From positions 744,001 through 808,000 of the forward strand of contig NZ_JAVDXV010000001.1 in assembly GCF_031458115.1 (NCBI RefSeq): DNA of 64,000 nucleotides. Direction: 5' to 3'. A program made the translations under genes and the position numbers. This DNA comes from Pelomonas asaccharophilus_A. Lineage in GTDB: Bacteria; Pseudomonadota; Gammaproteobacteria; Burkholderiales; Burkholderiaceae_C. Positions within the stretch are counted from its first letter, which is position 1, and each line of letters begins with the position of its first letter. This document shows positions 16,561 through 25,211 of the stretch, one piece after another. The notes under the pieces were generated by a model. It had not been told where the DNA came from. It searched no databases and saw nothing but the letters and a program-made list of their open reading frames with translations.

Positions 16561-18120
16561 GTGGGGCGCCTGGCTGCGTTGCTGCTTGCCGTCCCGCTGC
16601 TGGCCGGCGCCGACACCACGCTGCGCTTCTGCGCCGCCGGCAGCCCCAAGACCTTCGACACGACGGCCACCGACAGCGGCATCGACCACATCTCCCACCT
16701 GCCCATCTTCGGCACGCTGGTTGAAACCAAGCGGGGCACCGACCAGTTGATCCCGGCCCTGGCCACCAGCTGGAACCTCAGCCCCGACGGCCTGGCCTAC
16801 ACCTTTGAGTTGCGCCGTGGCGTGGCCTGGCACACGGTCGAAGGCTTCAAGCCCACGCGTGCGTTCAACGCCGACGACGTGATGTTCACGTTCGGCAGGC
16901 TGCTGAGTCGCGACAGCGCCTTCGCCAAGGCCATGCCGAACGTGTCACCGTATGTGGTGTCGTTCGGCTGGGAGAAGCTGGTCCGCAAGGTCGAGAAGCT
17001 GGGCGAGCATCAGGTGCGCATCACGCTGGCCGAGCGCGATGCGAGTTTCCTGTCCACGCTGACGCAGACCTTTTCGTCCATGCAGTCCGCCGAGCTGGGC
17101 GCGCAGCTGCTGAAGGCCGGCACGCCACAGCGCATCGCGCAGCTGCCGGTGGGCACGGGGCCGTTCCAGCTGAAGAGCTTCCGCAAGGACGCCGTCATCC
17201 GCTACAGCGCCCACCCGGGCTGGTGGCGAAAGGCCGAGGTGGTGCGCGCCGACCAGCTGGTGTTCGCGATCACGCCCGACGCCACCGTGCGCGCGCAGCG
17301 GCTGAAGCGCAACGAGTGCGACATCGCCGCGCCGGTGGGCCCCATCGAGCTGGCCCAATTGCAGAAGGACCCCGCCATCAAGCTCGCCACCGCGCCGGGC
17401 CTGAACGTGGGCATCCTGGCCTACAACACCAGGAAGGCGGCGCTGGCGAAGCCGGAGGTGCGCCGGGCGCTGGACATGGCCATCGACAAGGCCGCCATCC
17501 TGCGCACCGTCTATGGCCACGCCGGCACGGCGGCCAGCACCATTATTCCGGCCGCCAGCTGGGCCCATGACGCGACGCTGAAGGCCACGCCGCATGACCC
17601 GGCCGAGGCGCGTGAGCGGCTGCACAAGGCCGGCGTGCTGCCACTCAACCTCACGCTGTGGGCCATGCCGGTCGTGCGCTTCTACAACCCCAACGGCCAG
17701 CTGATGGCGCAGATGATCCAGGCCGACTGGGCCAAGGTCGGCGTCACCGTGCGCATCGTCACCTTTGAGTGGGGCGAGTACCTGCGCCGCATCGATGCCG
17801 GCGAGCACGACGTGGCCATGTCCGGCTGGAACGGCGACCCCGAACCCACCGGCACCTTCGCGCAACTGGCCTGCGGGTCGGCCAGCGGCACCTTCTGGTG
17901 CAATCCGGCCTACGACCAGCTGCTGGCCCAGGCGCGCCAGGCCGGCACGCGGGACGAGCGCAAGGCGCTGTACGCGAAGGCGCAGAAGATCGTGCTGGAG
18001 CAGCTGCCCTGGACACCTATGGCCTACGGCCGCGTGGCCGTGCCCACGCGCGCGACGGTCAAGGGCTTCGTGCTGGACATGGACGGCAGTACATACTTTG
18101 ATGGGGCCTTGCCCCGCTGA
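16561..18120 (+). CDS. ABC transporter substrate-binding protein, family 5 (peptide type)
   Basis: 519 residues; a periplasmic binding protein of the DppA/OppA/SapA family that captures peptides or similar solutes for an ABC importer. The GTG at 16561 gives a clean signal peptide (VGRLAALLLAVPLLAGA). An ATG at 16438 is in frame, but the 41 residues it adds come from the repeat and would bury the signal peptide. Family motifs include LVETKRGTDQLIPALATSW, YTFELRRGVAWH, FNADDVMFTF, LPVGTGPFQLKSF, RRALDMAIDKAAI and WNGDPEP. No permease or ATPase genes are adjacent, so it is an orphan. Confidence 0.88.
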   Translation: MGRLAALLLAVPLLAGADTTLRFCAAGSPKTFDTTATDSGIDHISHLPIFGTLVETKRGTDQLIPALATSWNLSPDGLAYTFELRRGVAWHTVEGFKPTRAFNADDVMFTFGRLLSRDSAFAKAMPNVSPYVVSFGWEKLVRKVEKLGEHQVRITLAERDASFLSTLTQTFSSMQSAELGAQLLKAGTPQRIAQLPVGTGPFQLKSFRKDAVIRYSAHPGWWRKAEVVRADQLVFAITPDATVRAQRLKRNECDIAAPVGPIELAQLQKDPAIKLATAPGLNVGILAYNTRKAALAKPEVRRALDMAIDKAAILRTVYGHAGTAASTIIPAASWAHDATLKATPHDPAEARERLHKAGVLPLNLTLWAMPVVRFYNPNGQLMAQMIQADWAKVGVTVRIVTFEWGEYLRRIDAGEHDVAMSGWNGDPEPTGTFAQLACGSASGTFWCNPAYDQLLAQARQAGTRDERKALYAKAQKIVLEQLPWTPMAYGRVAVPTRATVKGFVLDMDGSTYFDGALPR

Positions 18121-18132
18121 CAGGACAACAAG

Positions 18133-18699
18133 ATGAGCATCAAGAGCGACAAGTGGATACGCCGCATGGCCAAGGAGCACGGCATGATCGAGCCGTTCGA
18201 GCCCGGCCAGGTGCGCGAGCAGGACGGCCGCAAGATCGTCAGCTACGGCACCAGCAGCTATGGCTACGACATCCGTTGCGCGCCCGAGTTCAAGGTCTTC
18301 ACCAACATCCACAGCACGGTGGTGGACCCGAAGAACTTCGACGAGAACAGCTTCGTCGACGTCAACAAGGACGTCTGCATCATCCCGCCCAACAGCTTCG
18401 CGCTGGCGCGCACGGTGGAGTACTTCCGCATCCCGCGCAACGTGCTGACCGTGTGCCTGGGCAAGAGCACCTATGCCCGCTGCGGCATCATCGTCAACGT
18501 GACGCCGTTCGAGCCCGAGTGGGAAGGCTACGTCACGCTGGAGTTCAGCAACACGACGCCGCTGCCCGCCAAGATCTACGCGGGCGAGGGCTGTGCGCAG
18601 GTGCTGTTCTTCGAGAGCGACGAGGTCTGCGAGACCAGCTACAAGGACCGTGGTGGCAAGTACCAGGGTCAGGTGGGCGTCACGCTGCCCAAGACTTGA
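18133..18699 (+). CDS. dcd: dCTP deaminase
   Basis: 188 residues, cytoplasmic. It deaminates dCTP to dUTP, supplying dUMP for thymidylate. The dUTPase-like core is clear: SSYGYDIRCAPEF, the catalytic region GKSTYARCGIIVNVTPFEP with its Ser/Arg and the essential Glu in EGYVTLEFSN, and the C-terminal nucleotide-closing segment YKDRGGKYQGQ. Length equals that of typical proteobacterial Dcd. It lies 12 bases behind the binding-protein gene. Confidence 0.97.
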   Translation: MSIKSDKWIRRMAKEHGMIEPFEPGQVREQDGRKIVSYGTSSYGYDIRCAPEFKVFTNIHSTVVDPKNFDENSFVDVNKDVCIIPPNSFALARTVEYFRIPRNVLTVCLGKSTYARCGIIVNVTPFEPEWEGYVTLEFSNTTPLPAKIYAGEGCAQVLFFESDEVCETSYKDRGGKYQGQVGVTLPKT

Positions 18700-18807
18700 G
18701 CCCGATCAGCCGGAGATAGCCCGGCCTTTTCGCCCTTTATCCGGCCTTTGATCGGCCGACGCCCCGGCACGATGGCGGCATACGCCAGAAGTCCGTCCGA
18801 GGCCGCC

Positions 18808-19176
18808 ATGCTCATCCCGTTGCACCTGATCCCCATCCCCGCCGACGAGCCCCGCGGCGCGGAGGAGCCGGGCCATGCGTGGAGCGGCCTGAAGATCGCG
18901 CCGGGCGTGAACCTGGGCGACATCCGTGCGCTGGGTCTGACGGTGGCCAATGCCACGACGGGCCCGGTGTCCACCCGCGAACTGCTGCGCTTTGGCCAGC
19001 TGATGAACGACGCCGGCCTGCCCATCAACCCGACGCGCATGCTGTACGACCGCAGCTACGCCTTCGAGTGCCTGGCCGCCGGCCATGGCAGCGAGCACCC
19101 GCGGCTGCGGGAGGTTTCATTGGACTTGTACGAGGCCTACCAGTCCGCTGGCGAATGGATAGGCCTCGCGCACTGA
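18808..19176 (+). CDS. Small protein of unknown function
   Basis: 122 residues when started at the ATG followed by LIPLHLIPIPADEP; longer starts back to 18748 are possible. There is no signal peptide, membrane segment or motif I recognise. The sequence is mildly acidic with mixed helices (VSTRELLRFGQLMNDAGLP, LREVSLDLYEAYQSAGEWI). Codon use matches its neighbours. The stretch 18700-18807 between dcd and this gene contains GC-rich inverted segments, but no clear terminator. Confidence 0.55.
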   Translation: MLIPLHLIPIPADEPRGAEEPGHAWSGLKIAPGVNLGDIRALGLTVANATTGPVSTRELLRFGQLMNDAGLPINPTRMLYDRSYAFECLAAGHGSEHPRLREVSLDLYEAYQSAGEWIGLAH

Positions 19177-19279
19177 CGCATCCGGGCTTTCCCCTGGGCT
19201 GATCCCTGCCTTTTCTCACTCCGAAGCCTGGGGGCTTGCGGGGTACGCTCGCGGTTTCGTTTTTTCAGCGAACCGCTCC

Positions 19280-21469
19280 ATGACCCGTCACTCCCTCACG
19301 CTGCTGGCCGCCGCCGCCGCGCTGGTCGCCGCCACCGCCCATGCCGATGAAGGCATGTGGATGCCCAAGCAGCTGCCGCAGATCGCCAAGCCCCTGAAGG
19401 CCGGCGGCCTGGCGCTGGACCCGGCCAAGCTCAACGACCTGACCGCCTTCCCGATGGGCGCCGTCGTCTCGCTGGGCGGTTGCACGGCCAGCTTCGTGTC
19501 GCCGCAGGGCCTGACGGTCACCAACCACCACTGCGCCTACGGCAGCATCCAGTACAACTCCAAGCCCGAGCGCGACCTGCTGAAGAACGGCTTCTACGCG
19601 CAGACGCTGGCCGATGAGCTACCCGCCGCGCCCGGCAGCCGCATCCTGGTCACCGTGGACATGAAGGACGTGTCCGCCGACATCCTGAACGCCGACACGC
19701 TGAAGCTGACCGGCAAGGCCCGCACCGACGCCATCGAGGCGACGCAAAAGAAGCTGATCGCCGCCTGCGAGGCCGACGCCGGCCACCGCTGCAGCGTGCC
19801 CGCCTTCTTCGGCGGCCTGCAGTACCAGCTCATCAAGCAGCTGGAGATCCGCGACGTTCGCCTGGTGCACGCGCCCGCCACCGGCGTGGGCCTGTTCGGC
19901 GGCGATGCTGACAACTGGATCTGGCCGCGCCACACGGGCGACTACAGCTTCTACCGCGCCTACGTGGGCCCGGACGGCAAGCCGGCCGACTTCCACAAGG
20001 ACAACAAGCCTTACCAGCCCAAGCACCACCTGAAGGTGGCGTCGCCCACGGCCAGCCCGCTGAACGAAGGTGACTTCGTCATGGTGGCCGGCTACCCGGG
20101 CCACACCGACCGCCACCGCCTGCCGCGCGAAGTGGACTTCGCGTTCGGCTGGCAGCACCCCATGCAGATCAAGACCATGGGCGAGGCCATCGACATCATC
20201 AAGGCCGAGACGGCGAACCGCCGCGACGCCGAGATCAAGATGGCCAACCGCATGCAAGGCCTGCAGAACTACTTCAAGAACCTGCAGGGTCAGCAGCAAA
20301 GCTATGACGGCGGCGACGTGCTGGCCCGCAAGACGGCCGGCTTCGACGCGCTGAAGAAGTGGGTGGCGGCCGACGCCAAGCGCCAGGCCCGCTACGGCGC
20401 CGACATTGCCGCCACCGAGGCGCTGCTGGCCGAACGCGAGACCCACACGCGCAACGAACTGCTGCTGGGCTTCGCGACGCCCGCGCTGCTGCAGTCTGCC
20501 CGCCAGCTGTACGAGAACGCGCAACAGCGCACCAAGCCCGACGCCGAGCGCAAGACCGGCTACCAGGATCGAGACGCGTCGCGCATCAAGGCCAACCAGG
20601 AGCGCCTGGACCGCCGCTACGACGAGCAGACCGACAAGAAGAGCGCCGCGCGCTTCCTGTCGCAATACCTGGCGCAGCCCGCGAACACGCTGAACCAGCC
20701 GCTGCTGGCCGCGCTGGGCCTGAAGGCCGGCATGGACGAGGCCGCGGTGGCAGCCAAGCTGGACGCGTTCTACGCCGGCTCCAAGCTGTCCGACCAGGCC
20801 ACGCGCCTGGCCTGGCTGTCCAAGGACGTGGCGGCCTTCCAGGCCAGCGACGATGCCTTCATCAAGGCTGCCGTGGCGCTGTACGCCGACGACCAGACTC
20901 GCGAGTCGCGCGACAAGGAACTGGCCGGCAAGCTGCAGCAGGCATATGCCGGCACCATGCAGGCGCTGATCGACTTCAATGCCGCCCAGGGCCGCGCCGT
21001 CTACCCGGACGCCAACAGCACGCTGCGCATCAGCTACGGCAAGGTGCAGGGCCGCACGCCCGGCAACGACGGCAACGTGTGGAGCGCGTTCACGACGCTG
21101 CGCGGCATCCAGGCCAAGCACAAGGGGCCGGTCGAAGCGGGCGGCGAGTTCAATGCGCCGGCGGAGCAGCTGGCCGCCATCAAGGCGCGCAACTTCGGCC
21201 CCTACTACGTGAAGGGTCTGGACTCCGTGCCGGTGAACTTCCTGGCCACGCTGGACACCACCGGCGGCAACTCCGGCTCGCCGGTGCTGAACAAGAAGGC
21301 CGAGCTGGTGGGCCTGCTGTTCGACGGCACGCTGGACGCCGTCATCTCCGACTGGGACTTCAACCCCAAGATGGTCCGCAGCATCTGCGTGGACTCGCGC
21401 TACATGCTGTGGCAGATGAGCACGGTGGACAAGACAACCCGCCTCCTTGAGGAAATGGGCGTGAAGTAA
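19280..21469 (+). CDS. S46 family dipeptidyl-peptidase (DPP7/DPP11-like)
   Basis: 729 residues with a signal peptide (cleavage near AHA-D). S46 peptidases remove dipeptides from the N-termini of peptides in the periplasm. The catalytic triad is visible: His in VTNHHCAYG, Asp in GGDADNWIWPRHTGDYSFYRAY, Ser in TGGNSGSPVLN. An alpha-helical cap lies between about 280 and 600. The residue after FD near the end (Gly683 in LLFDGTLDAV) corresponds to the position that is Gly in DPP7 and Arg in the acidic-residue-specific DPP11, suggesting preference for hydrophobic P1 residues; that alignment is from memory. Repeat family B and a strong terminator follow. Confidence 0.93.
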   Translation: MTRHSLTLLAAAAALVAATAHADEGMWMPKQLPQIAKPLKAGGLALDPAKLNDLTAFPMGAVVSLGGCTASFVSPQGLTVTNHHCAYGSIQYNSKPERDLLKNGFYAQTLADELPAAPGSRILVTVDMKDVSADILNADTLKLTGKARTDAIEATQKKLIAACEADAGHRCSVPAFFGGLQYQLIKQLEIRDVRLVHAPATGVGLFGGDADNWIWPRHTGDYSFYRAYVGPDGKPADFHKDNKPYQPKHHLKVASPTASPLNEGDFVMVAGYPGHTDRHRLPREVDFAFGWQHPMQIKTMGEAIDIIKAETANRRDAEIKMANRMQGLQNYFKNLQGQQQSYDGGDVLARKTAGFDALKKWVAADAKRQARYGADIAATEALLAERETHTRNELLLGFATPALLQSARQLYENAQQRTKPDAERKTGYQDRDASRIKANQERLDRRYDEQTDKKSAARFLSQYLAQPANTLNQPLLAALGLKAGMDEAAVAAKLDAFYAGSKLSDQATRLAWLSKDVAAFQASDDAFIKAAVALYADDQTRESRDKELAGKLQQAYAGTMQALIDFNAAQGRAVYPDANSTLRISYGKVQGRTPGNDGNVWSAFTTLRGIQAKHKGPVEAGGEFNAPAEQLAAIKARNFGPYYVKGLDSVPVNFLATLDTTGGNSGSPVLNKKAELVGLLFDGTLDAVISDWDFNPKMVRSICVDSRYMLWQMSTVDKTTRLLEEMGVK

Positions 21470-21549
21470 CCCACCCCCTACCGGCTTCGCCGGCCCCCTC
21501 AAGGGGGCACTGCCAGTGGCCCGGCAAAGCCGGTTCCACGGCAGTCGCT
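21470..21549 (+). repeat. Dispersed repeat family B, copy 1
   Basis: About 80 bases that start immediately after the peptidase stop. They match 55703-55785, which also follows a stop codon, over most of their length. They contain three small hairpins: CCGGCttcgCCGG, CCCCCtcaaGGGGG and CCGGCaaaGCCGG. A factor-independent terminator follows ten bases later, so this copy lies in the 3' UTR. Confidence 0.8.
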
Positions 21550-21558
21550 GGATGAATA

Positions 21559-21591
21559 GAACGGCAGCGTTTCGCTGCCGTTCTTCTTTTT
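21559..21591 (+). terminator. Rho-independent terminator
   Basis: GAACGGCAGCG pairs with CGCTGCCGTTC around a three-base loop and is followed by a T-rich run (TTCTTTTTT). It ends the S46 peptidase transcript four bases before the end of the convergent yceI gene. Confidence 0.9.
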
Positions 21592-21595
21592 GGGG

Positions 21596-22159
21596 TTACT
21601 CCTTCGCCACCGCTTCGACCTGGATGCGCAGGTTCACATCCATCTTGAAGCCCCATTCCTTGCCGATGCCCAGGCCCCAGTCCTCGCGGTTGAAGCTGCC
21701 CGACGCGTCCGCACCGCAGAAGTCGCGCTTGTGCAGCGGATGCGGGATGCACTTGATGTGATGGATGGTCAGCGTCAGCGGGCGGGTCTTGCCGTTCAGC
21801 GTCATCTCGCCCACCAGCTTGCCCGGCAGCGGGCCTTCGAAGCGGCCCTTGAACGTGGCGCTGGGGTTCTTCTCGACGTTGAAGAACTTCTCGCCGCGCG
21901 CCCAGGCGTTCATCGCCTCCAGGCCGAAGTCGATGCTGGCCAGATCCATCTGCACGTCCACGCTGCCGGTGCCGGCGGCCTTGTCGTAGACCACAGTGCC
22001 GGCGTTCTTGTTCAGCTTGCCGCGCCAGAAGGACAGGCCCATGTGGTCGGCCTCGAAGCTGGGGTAGGTGTGCGTGGGGTCGATCTCATAGGTTACCGGC
22101 GCGGCCTGGGCGGTGGTGGCAGCGAGCAGGGCGGTGGCGAGCAGGGTCAGGTGTTTCAT
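21596..22159 (-). CDS. YceI family periplasmic protein
   Basis: 187 residues with a signal peptide (MKHLTLLATALLAATTAQA). YceI proteins are small lipocalin-like beta barrels that bind polyprenyl-type lipids. The expected motifs are present: YEIDPTHTYPSFEADHMG near the start, the core GSVDVQMDLASIDFG, and FKGRFEGPLPGKLVGEMTLNG. Two Cys residues (IKCIPHP and DFCGAD) may form a disulfide. It is transcribed away from the glycosidase gene, with 89 bases between the starts, and converges on the S46 peptidase terminator. Confidence 0.92.
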   Translation of the reverse strand: MKHLTLLATALLAATTAQAAPVTYEIDPTHTYPSFEADHMGLSFWRGKLNKNAGTVVYDKAAGTGSVDVQMDLASIDFGLEAMNAWARGEKFFNVEKNPSATFKGRFEGPLPGKLVGEMTLNGKTRPLTLTIHHIKCIPHPLHKRDFCGADASGSFNREDWGLGIGKEWGFKMDVNLRIQVEAVAKE

Positions 22160-22248
22160 TGCAGGGTCCTGGGTGTTGATGGGGTCGCAACCTGATGACG
22201 AATGGCCAGCGCGGTTTTCGACATGAAGGCGGCCGTTAGCATCGCTGC

Positions 22249-23034
22249 ATGCTGCGTCTATTCTTGACAGGATGCCTGCTGGCGCTGGTGACAGCCTGTG
22301 CCACCGTGGCGCCGCCTCCGCCCGCCGGCTGGCAGGCACTGGCCCCCGGCCTGGCCCACCGCGCGTGGAGCCCTTGGCCCGACAGCGATGTGCAGGCGCT
22401 GCGTGTGGATTTGCAGCACGTGCGTGTCACGCAGTCGCCACCGGCGGAGGCGGGCCAGTCCGTGGACCAGATGGCCAGCGGCCGTGGCGCGCTGGCCAGC
22501 ATCAACGCCTCCTTCTTCGACCGCGAGTTCCGCCCGCGCGGCGTCACGGTGACCGAGGGCCAGCCCTGGCCCGCGTTGCTGAAGGCGCCGGCCAGCGCGA
22601 AAGACCCGCTGCTGGCCTGCGACACCCAGTGCGTCATCCGCTTCGATGCGCCGCCCACGCCCGAGCCCGCATGGCGCATGGCCGTCAGCGGCACGCCCTG
22701 GCTGGTGCGCGACGGCCACGCGCGCACGGCCGAGGACGACGCGAGCTGCGCCAACCTGTGCGCCTACACGCATCCGCGCACGGCCATCGGCCTGGACGCC
22801 TCGGGCCGCCACCTCATCGTGCTGCTGGCCGCCGGCCGCCGCGGCGACGTGAAGGGCCTGACGTTGGCGCAGACCGCGCAGTTGTTGCGCGAGCTGGGCG
22901 CCGTGCAGGCCTTCAACCTCGACGGCGGCGGCTCATCCACACTGCTGATCCAAGGCGAGTCGCGCCTGCCGCGCCCCTTCAACGAGCCCGCGCTGCGCCG
23001 CGTGGCCAATGCTGTTCACTTTGTGGCGCCATGA
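22249..23034 (+). CDS. Phosphodiester glycosidase (NAGPA-like) lipoprotein
   Basis: 261 residues. The signal peptide ends in LVTAC, so Cys17 is probably lipidated. The rest is the phosphodiester glycosidase domain related to the human uncovering enzyme NAGPA: SINASFFDREFRPRG, HPRTAIGLDASGRHLIVLLA and FNLDGGGSSTLL are its signatures. The domain hydrolyses alpha-GlcNAc phosphodiester or exopolysaccharide linkages in characterised cases; the substrate here is unknown but should be in the envelope. Its stop overlaps the start of the next lipoprotein gene (ATGA). Confidence 0.88.
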   Translation: MLRLFLTGCLLALVTACATVAPPPPAGWQALAPGLAHRAWSPWPDSDVQALRVDLQHVRVTQSPPAEAGQSVDQMASGRGALASINASFFDREFRPRGVTVTEGQPWPALLKAPASAKDPLLACDTQCVIRFDAPPTPEPAWRMAVSGTPWLVRDGHARTAEDDASCANLCAYTHPRTAIGLDASGRHLIVLLAAGRRGDVKGLTLAQTAQLLRELGAVQAFNLDGGGSSTLLIQGESRLPRPFNEPALRRVANAVHFVAP

Positions 23035-24350
23035 ATCTTCGTTCCCTGACCACATTGGCTGCCGCGTTGCTGCTGGCGGCCTGCGCGACCCAACCGCCAC
23101 CCAGCGCCGAGAAGCGCTACAGCGCCGCCGAGCTGCTGGCGTTGAAGCCGGCGGACTTCAGCTGGCCCGCCACGTCCACCGACGGTGAACGCGCGTTGCG
23201 CGAAACCGCGCTGGCCGACATCCGCGCCCGCATCGCGTTGCCACCCGGCCCGGCGCGCGACGCCGCGCTGCCCCGGCTGTTCGACCTGGTCGCCCAGTAC
23301 AACGCCGAGATCGCCACTGCACGCCCGCTGCTGCTGCAGGCCTTACCCACGCTGGGCCAGCGCGACGCCGAGACGCAGCGCGCGCTGCTGACGGCCGCGC
23401 ACACGCTGTACGCCGCCGACGCCGCGCCGCTGGTCTGGCCGCTGCTGCCGCAGCTGACGACCAGCAAGCCGTTTGCCATTGCCGCCTACACGCTGCTGCA
23501 GGCCGATGGCGCCGCTGCGGATCGCCTGCGACTGCTGGTGCCGCAGCAGTTCCCGAACTGGGCCGACGACGCGCGGCTGACCGCGCTGATGCTGCGCCTG
23601 CGGCCCTCCGCCGCGGCCCAGCCGCCGCTGGCCGAGTTGCTGGCCGCGCCATTGCGGCCGGGCTTCCCGGTCATCGTCAGCCTGCAGCGCCCCGGCCGCC
23701 AGCAGATGGGCCTGGCACTGGTGCGCGACGCGGGCGGCCGCTTCGTGCGCGACGGCGCCGGCCAGCTGTTCACGTCGCCGCAACTGGCGCTGGCTCGCAC
23801 GGGCCTGCCGGGCACGATCACCAACGGCAACACGCCGCAAGGGCTGTTCACCATCGTCGGCGCCGGCACGGCCACCAATCCCAACATCGGCCCCACGCCG
23901 TATCTGCACAGCAAGCTGCCCGTGGAGGCGACCGTGGCCGAGTTCGAGCATGTGCCCGCGCCGGGCGCCGCCGACTGGAACGAGGCGCTGTACGACACCT
24001 ATCTGCCGCCCGGCTGGCGCGCCTGGGCGCCCATCAAGGAAGCCTTCCTCGCCGGCCGCGCGGGCCGCGACGAGTTGCTGGTGCACGGCACGACGATCAA
24101 CCCGGCCTATTACGCCGGCACCAGCCACTTCCCCGGCACGCCGCAGCAGGGCTGCATGATTTCCAACGAGGACTGGGACCCGGCCACCGGCGGCCTCGTC
24201 GCCAGCCGGCAGCTGACGCTGGCGCAGACCTATGCGGCCGCCGGCGCGCGGCCTGACCTGGCGGGTTATCTGATCGTCGTCGAAGTGCCGGGCGAGGGCG
24301 CCGTGACGCCGGCCGAGGCGCTGGCTCTGGTGACGGCAGCGGGGCGCTGA
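23031..24350 (+). CDS. Lipoprotein with L,D-transpeptidase (YkuD)-like C-terminus
   Basis: 439 residues. The lipobox LLLAAC gives Cys18. The N-terminal half is helical with no recognised domain. The C-terminal half has a YkuD-like pattern: TGLPGTITNGNTPQGLFTI, LLVHGTTINPAYYAG and SHFPGTPQQGCMIS, with His and Cys spaced as in L,D-transpeptidases, although the usual SHGC reads TPQQGC. A cell-wall cross-linking or wall-anchoring role is possible. The start at MNLRSLT is fixed by the signal peptide and the ATGA overlap with the glycosidase gene; the open frame upstream of it is antisense-like read-through. Confidence 0.7.
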   Translation: MNLRSLTTLAAALLLAACATQPPPSAEKRYSAAELLALKPADFSWPATSTDGERALRETALADIRARIALPPGPARDAALPRLFDLVAQYNAEIATARPLLLQALPTLGQRDAETQRALLTAAHTLYAADAAPLVWPLLPQLTTSKPFAIAAYTLLQADGAAADRLRLLVPQQFPNWADDARLTALMLRLRPSAAAQPPLAELLAAPLRPGFPVIVSLQRPGRQQMGLALVRDAGGRFVRDGAGQLFTSPQLALARTGLPGTITNGNTPQGLFTIVGAGTATNPNIGPTPYLHSKLPVEATVAEFEHVPAPGAADWNEALYDTYLPPGWRAWAPIKEAFLAGRAGRDELLVHGTTINPAYYAGTSHFPGTPQQGCMISNEDWDPATGGLVASRQLTLAQTYAAAGARPDLAGYLIVVEVPGEGAVTPAEALALVTAAGR

Positions 24351-24352
24351 TC

Positions 24353-24868
24353 GTGATGCAACTGCTGCCACCCACGCTCGATGTGGCCGATGAGTTGCTG
24401 CGCTTCGAGACCGACAACCGCGCCTTCTTCGAGGCCCGCATCAACTCAAGGCCTGAGGGCTACTACTCGCCTGACGGCGTGCGTGCCGCCATCGCGCTGG
24501 CCCAGCGCGAGGCCGCCGAGGACAAGGCCTACCAGTTCCTGATCCGCGACGCCGCCGGCGCACTGGTCGGCCGCATCAACCTGACCGGCGTGCGCCGCAA
24601 GCATTTTCACTGCGCCGACCTTGGCTATCGCATCGCCGAAGCGGCCGGCGGCCGCGGCCATGCCAGCGAGGCGGTGCGCCGGGTGCTGGCCATCGCCTTT
24701 GGTGAACTGGGCCTGCTGCGCGTGACGGCCAACGCACGCGTCAACAACGAAGGTTCCATCAAGGTGCTGCAGCGCAGCGGCTTCCGGCAGTACGGCCGCT
24801 CCGAGCGTAGCTTCGAGCTGGGCGGCGTCTGGCACGACTGCCTGCATTTCGAGCGACACGCGACCTGA
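24353..24868 (+). CDS. GNAT family N-acetyltransferase
   Basis: 171 residues of the RimJ/RimL-like acetyltransferase group (Acetyltransf_3), which transfer acetyl from acetyl-CoA to amino groups. The fold is seen in FLIRDAAGALVGRINLTGV, ADLGYRIAEAAGGRGHASEAVRRVL (acetyl-CoA loop, GRGHAS) and VNNEGSIKVLQRSGF. The substrate is unknown. Start GTG at 24353 or ATG at 24356. It sits two bases behind the YkuD-like gene and seven ahead of ynfA, all on one strand. Confidence 0.9.
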   Translation: MMQLLPPTLDVADELLRFETDNRAFFEARINSRPEGYYSPDGVRAAIALAQREAAEDKAYQFLIRDAAGALVGRINLTGVRRKHFHCADLGYRIAEAAGGRGHASEAVRRVLAIAFGELGLLRVTANARVNNEGSIKVLQRSGFRQYGRSERSFELGGVWHDCLHFERHAT

Positions 24869-24875
24869 CCCCACC

Positions 24876-25211
24876 ATGGACCTGCTCAAGACCTTCGGGC
24901 TTTTCGTCATCACCGCGCTGGCCGAGATCGTCGGCTGCTACCTGCCCTGGCTGTGGCTGAAGCAGGGCGCCCCGGCCTGGCTGCTGCTGCCGGCCGCGGC
25001 CAGCCTGGCGCTGTTCGCGTGGCTGCTGACGCTGCATCCCACAGCCGCCGGCCGGGCCTACGCGGCCTATGGCGGCGTCTATATCGGCGTGGCCATCGTG
25101 TGGCTGATGGTGGTGGACAAGGTGCAGCCGACAACGACGGACTGGATCGGCGTGGGCCTGTGCTTCGCGGGCATGGCGGTCATCATGTTCGGGCCGCGCG
25201 CCAGCGCCTGA
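24876..25211 (+). CDS. ynfA: YnfA family (UPF0060) membrane protein
   Basis: 111 residues with four transmembrane helices, related to small multidrug resistance transporters. LAEIVGCYLPWLWLKQG, LHPTAAGRAYAAYGGVYIGVAIVWLM and the closing WIGVGLCFAGMAVIMFGPR are close to the family consensus. YnfA proteins have been linked to efflux of cationic compounds in some species. Its stop touches the end of the convergent serine hydrolase gene. Confidence 0.92.
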   Translation: MDLLKTFGLFVITALAEIVGCYLPWLWLKQGAPAWLLLPAAASLALFAWLLTLHPTAAGRAYAAYGGVYIGVAIVWLMVVDKVQPTTTDWIGVGLCFAGMAVIMFGPRASA

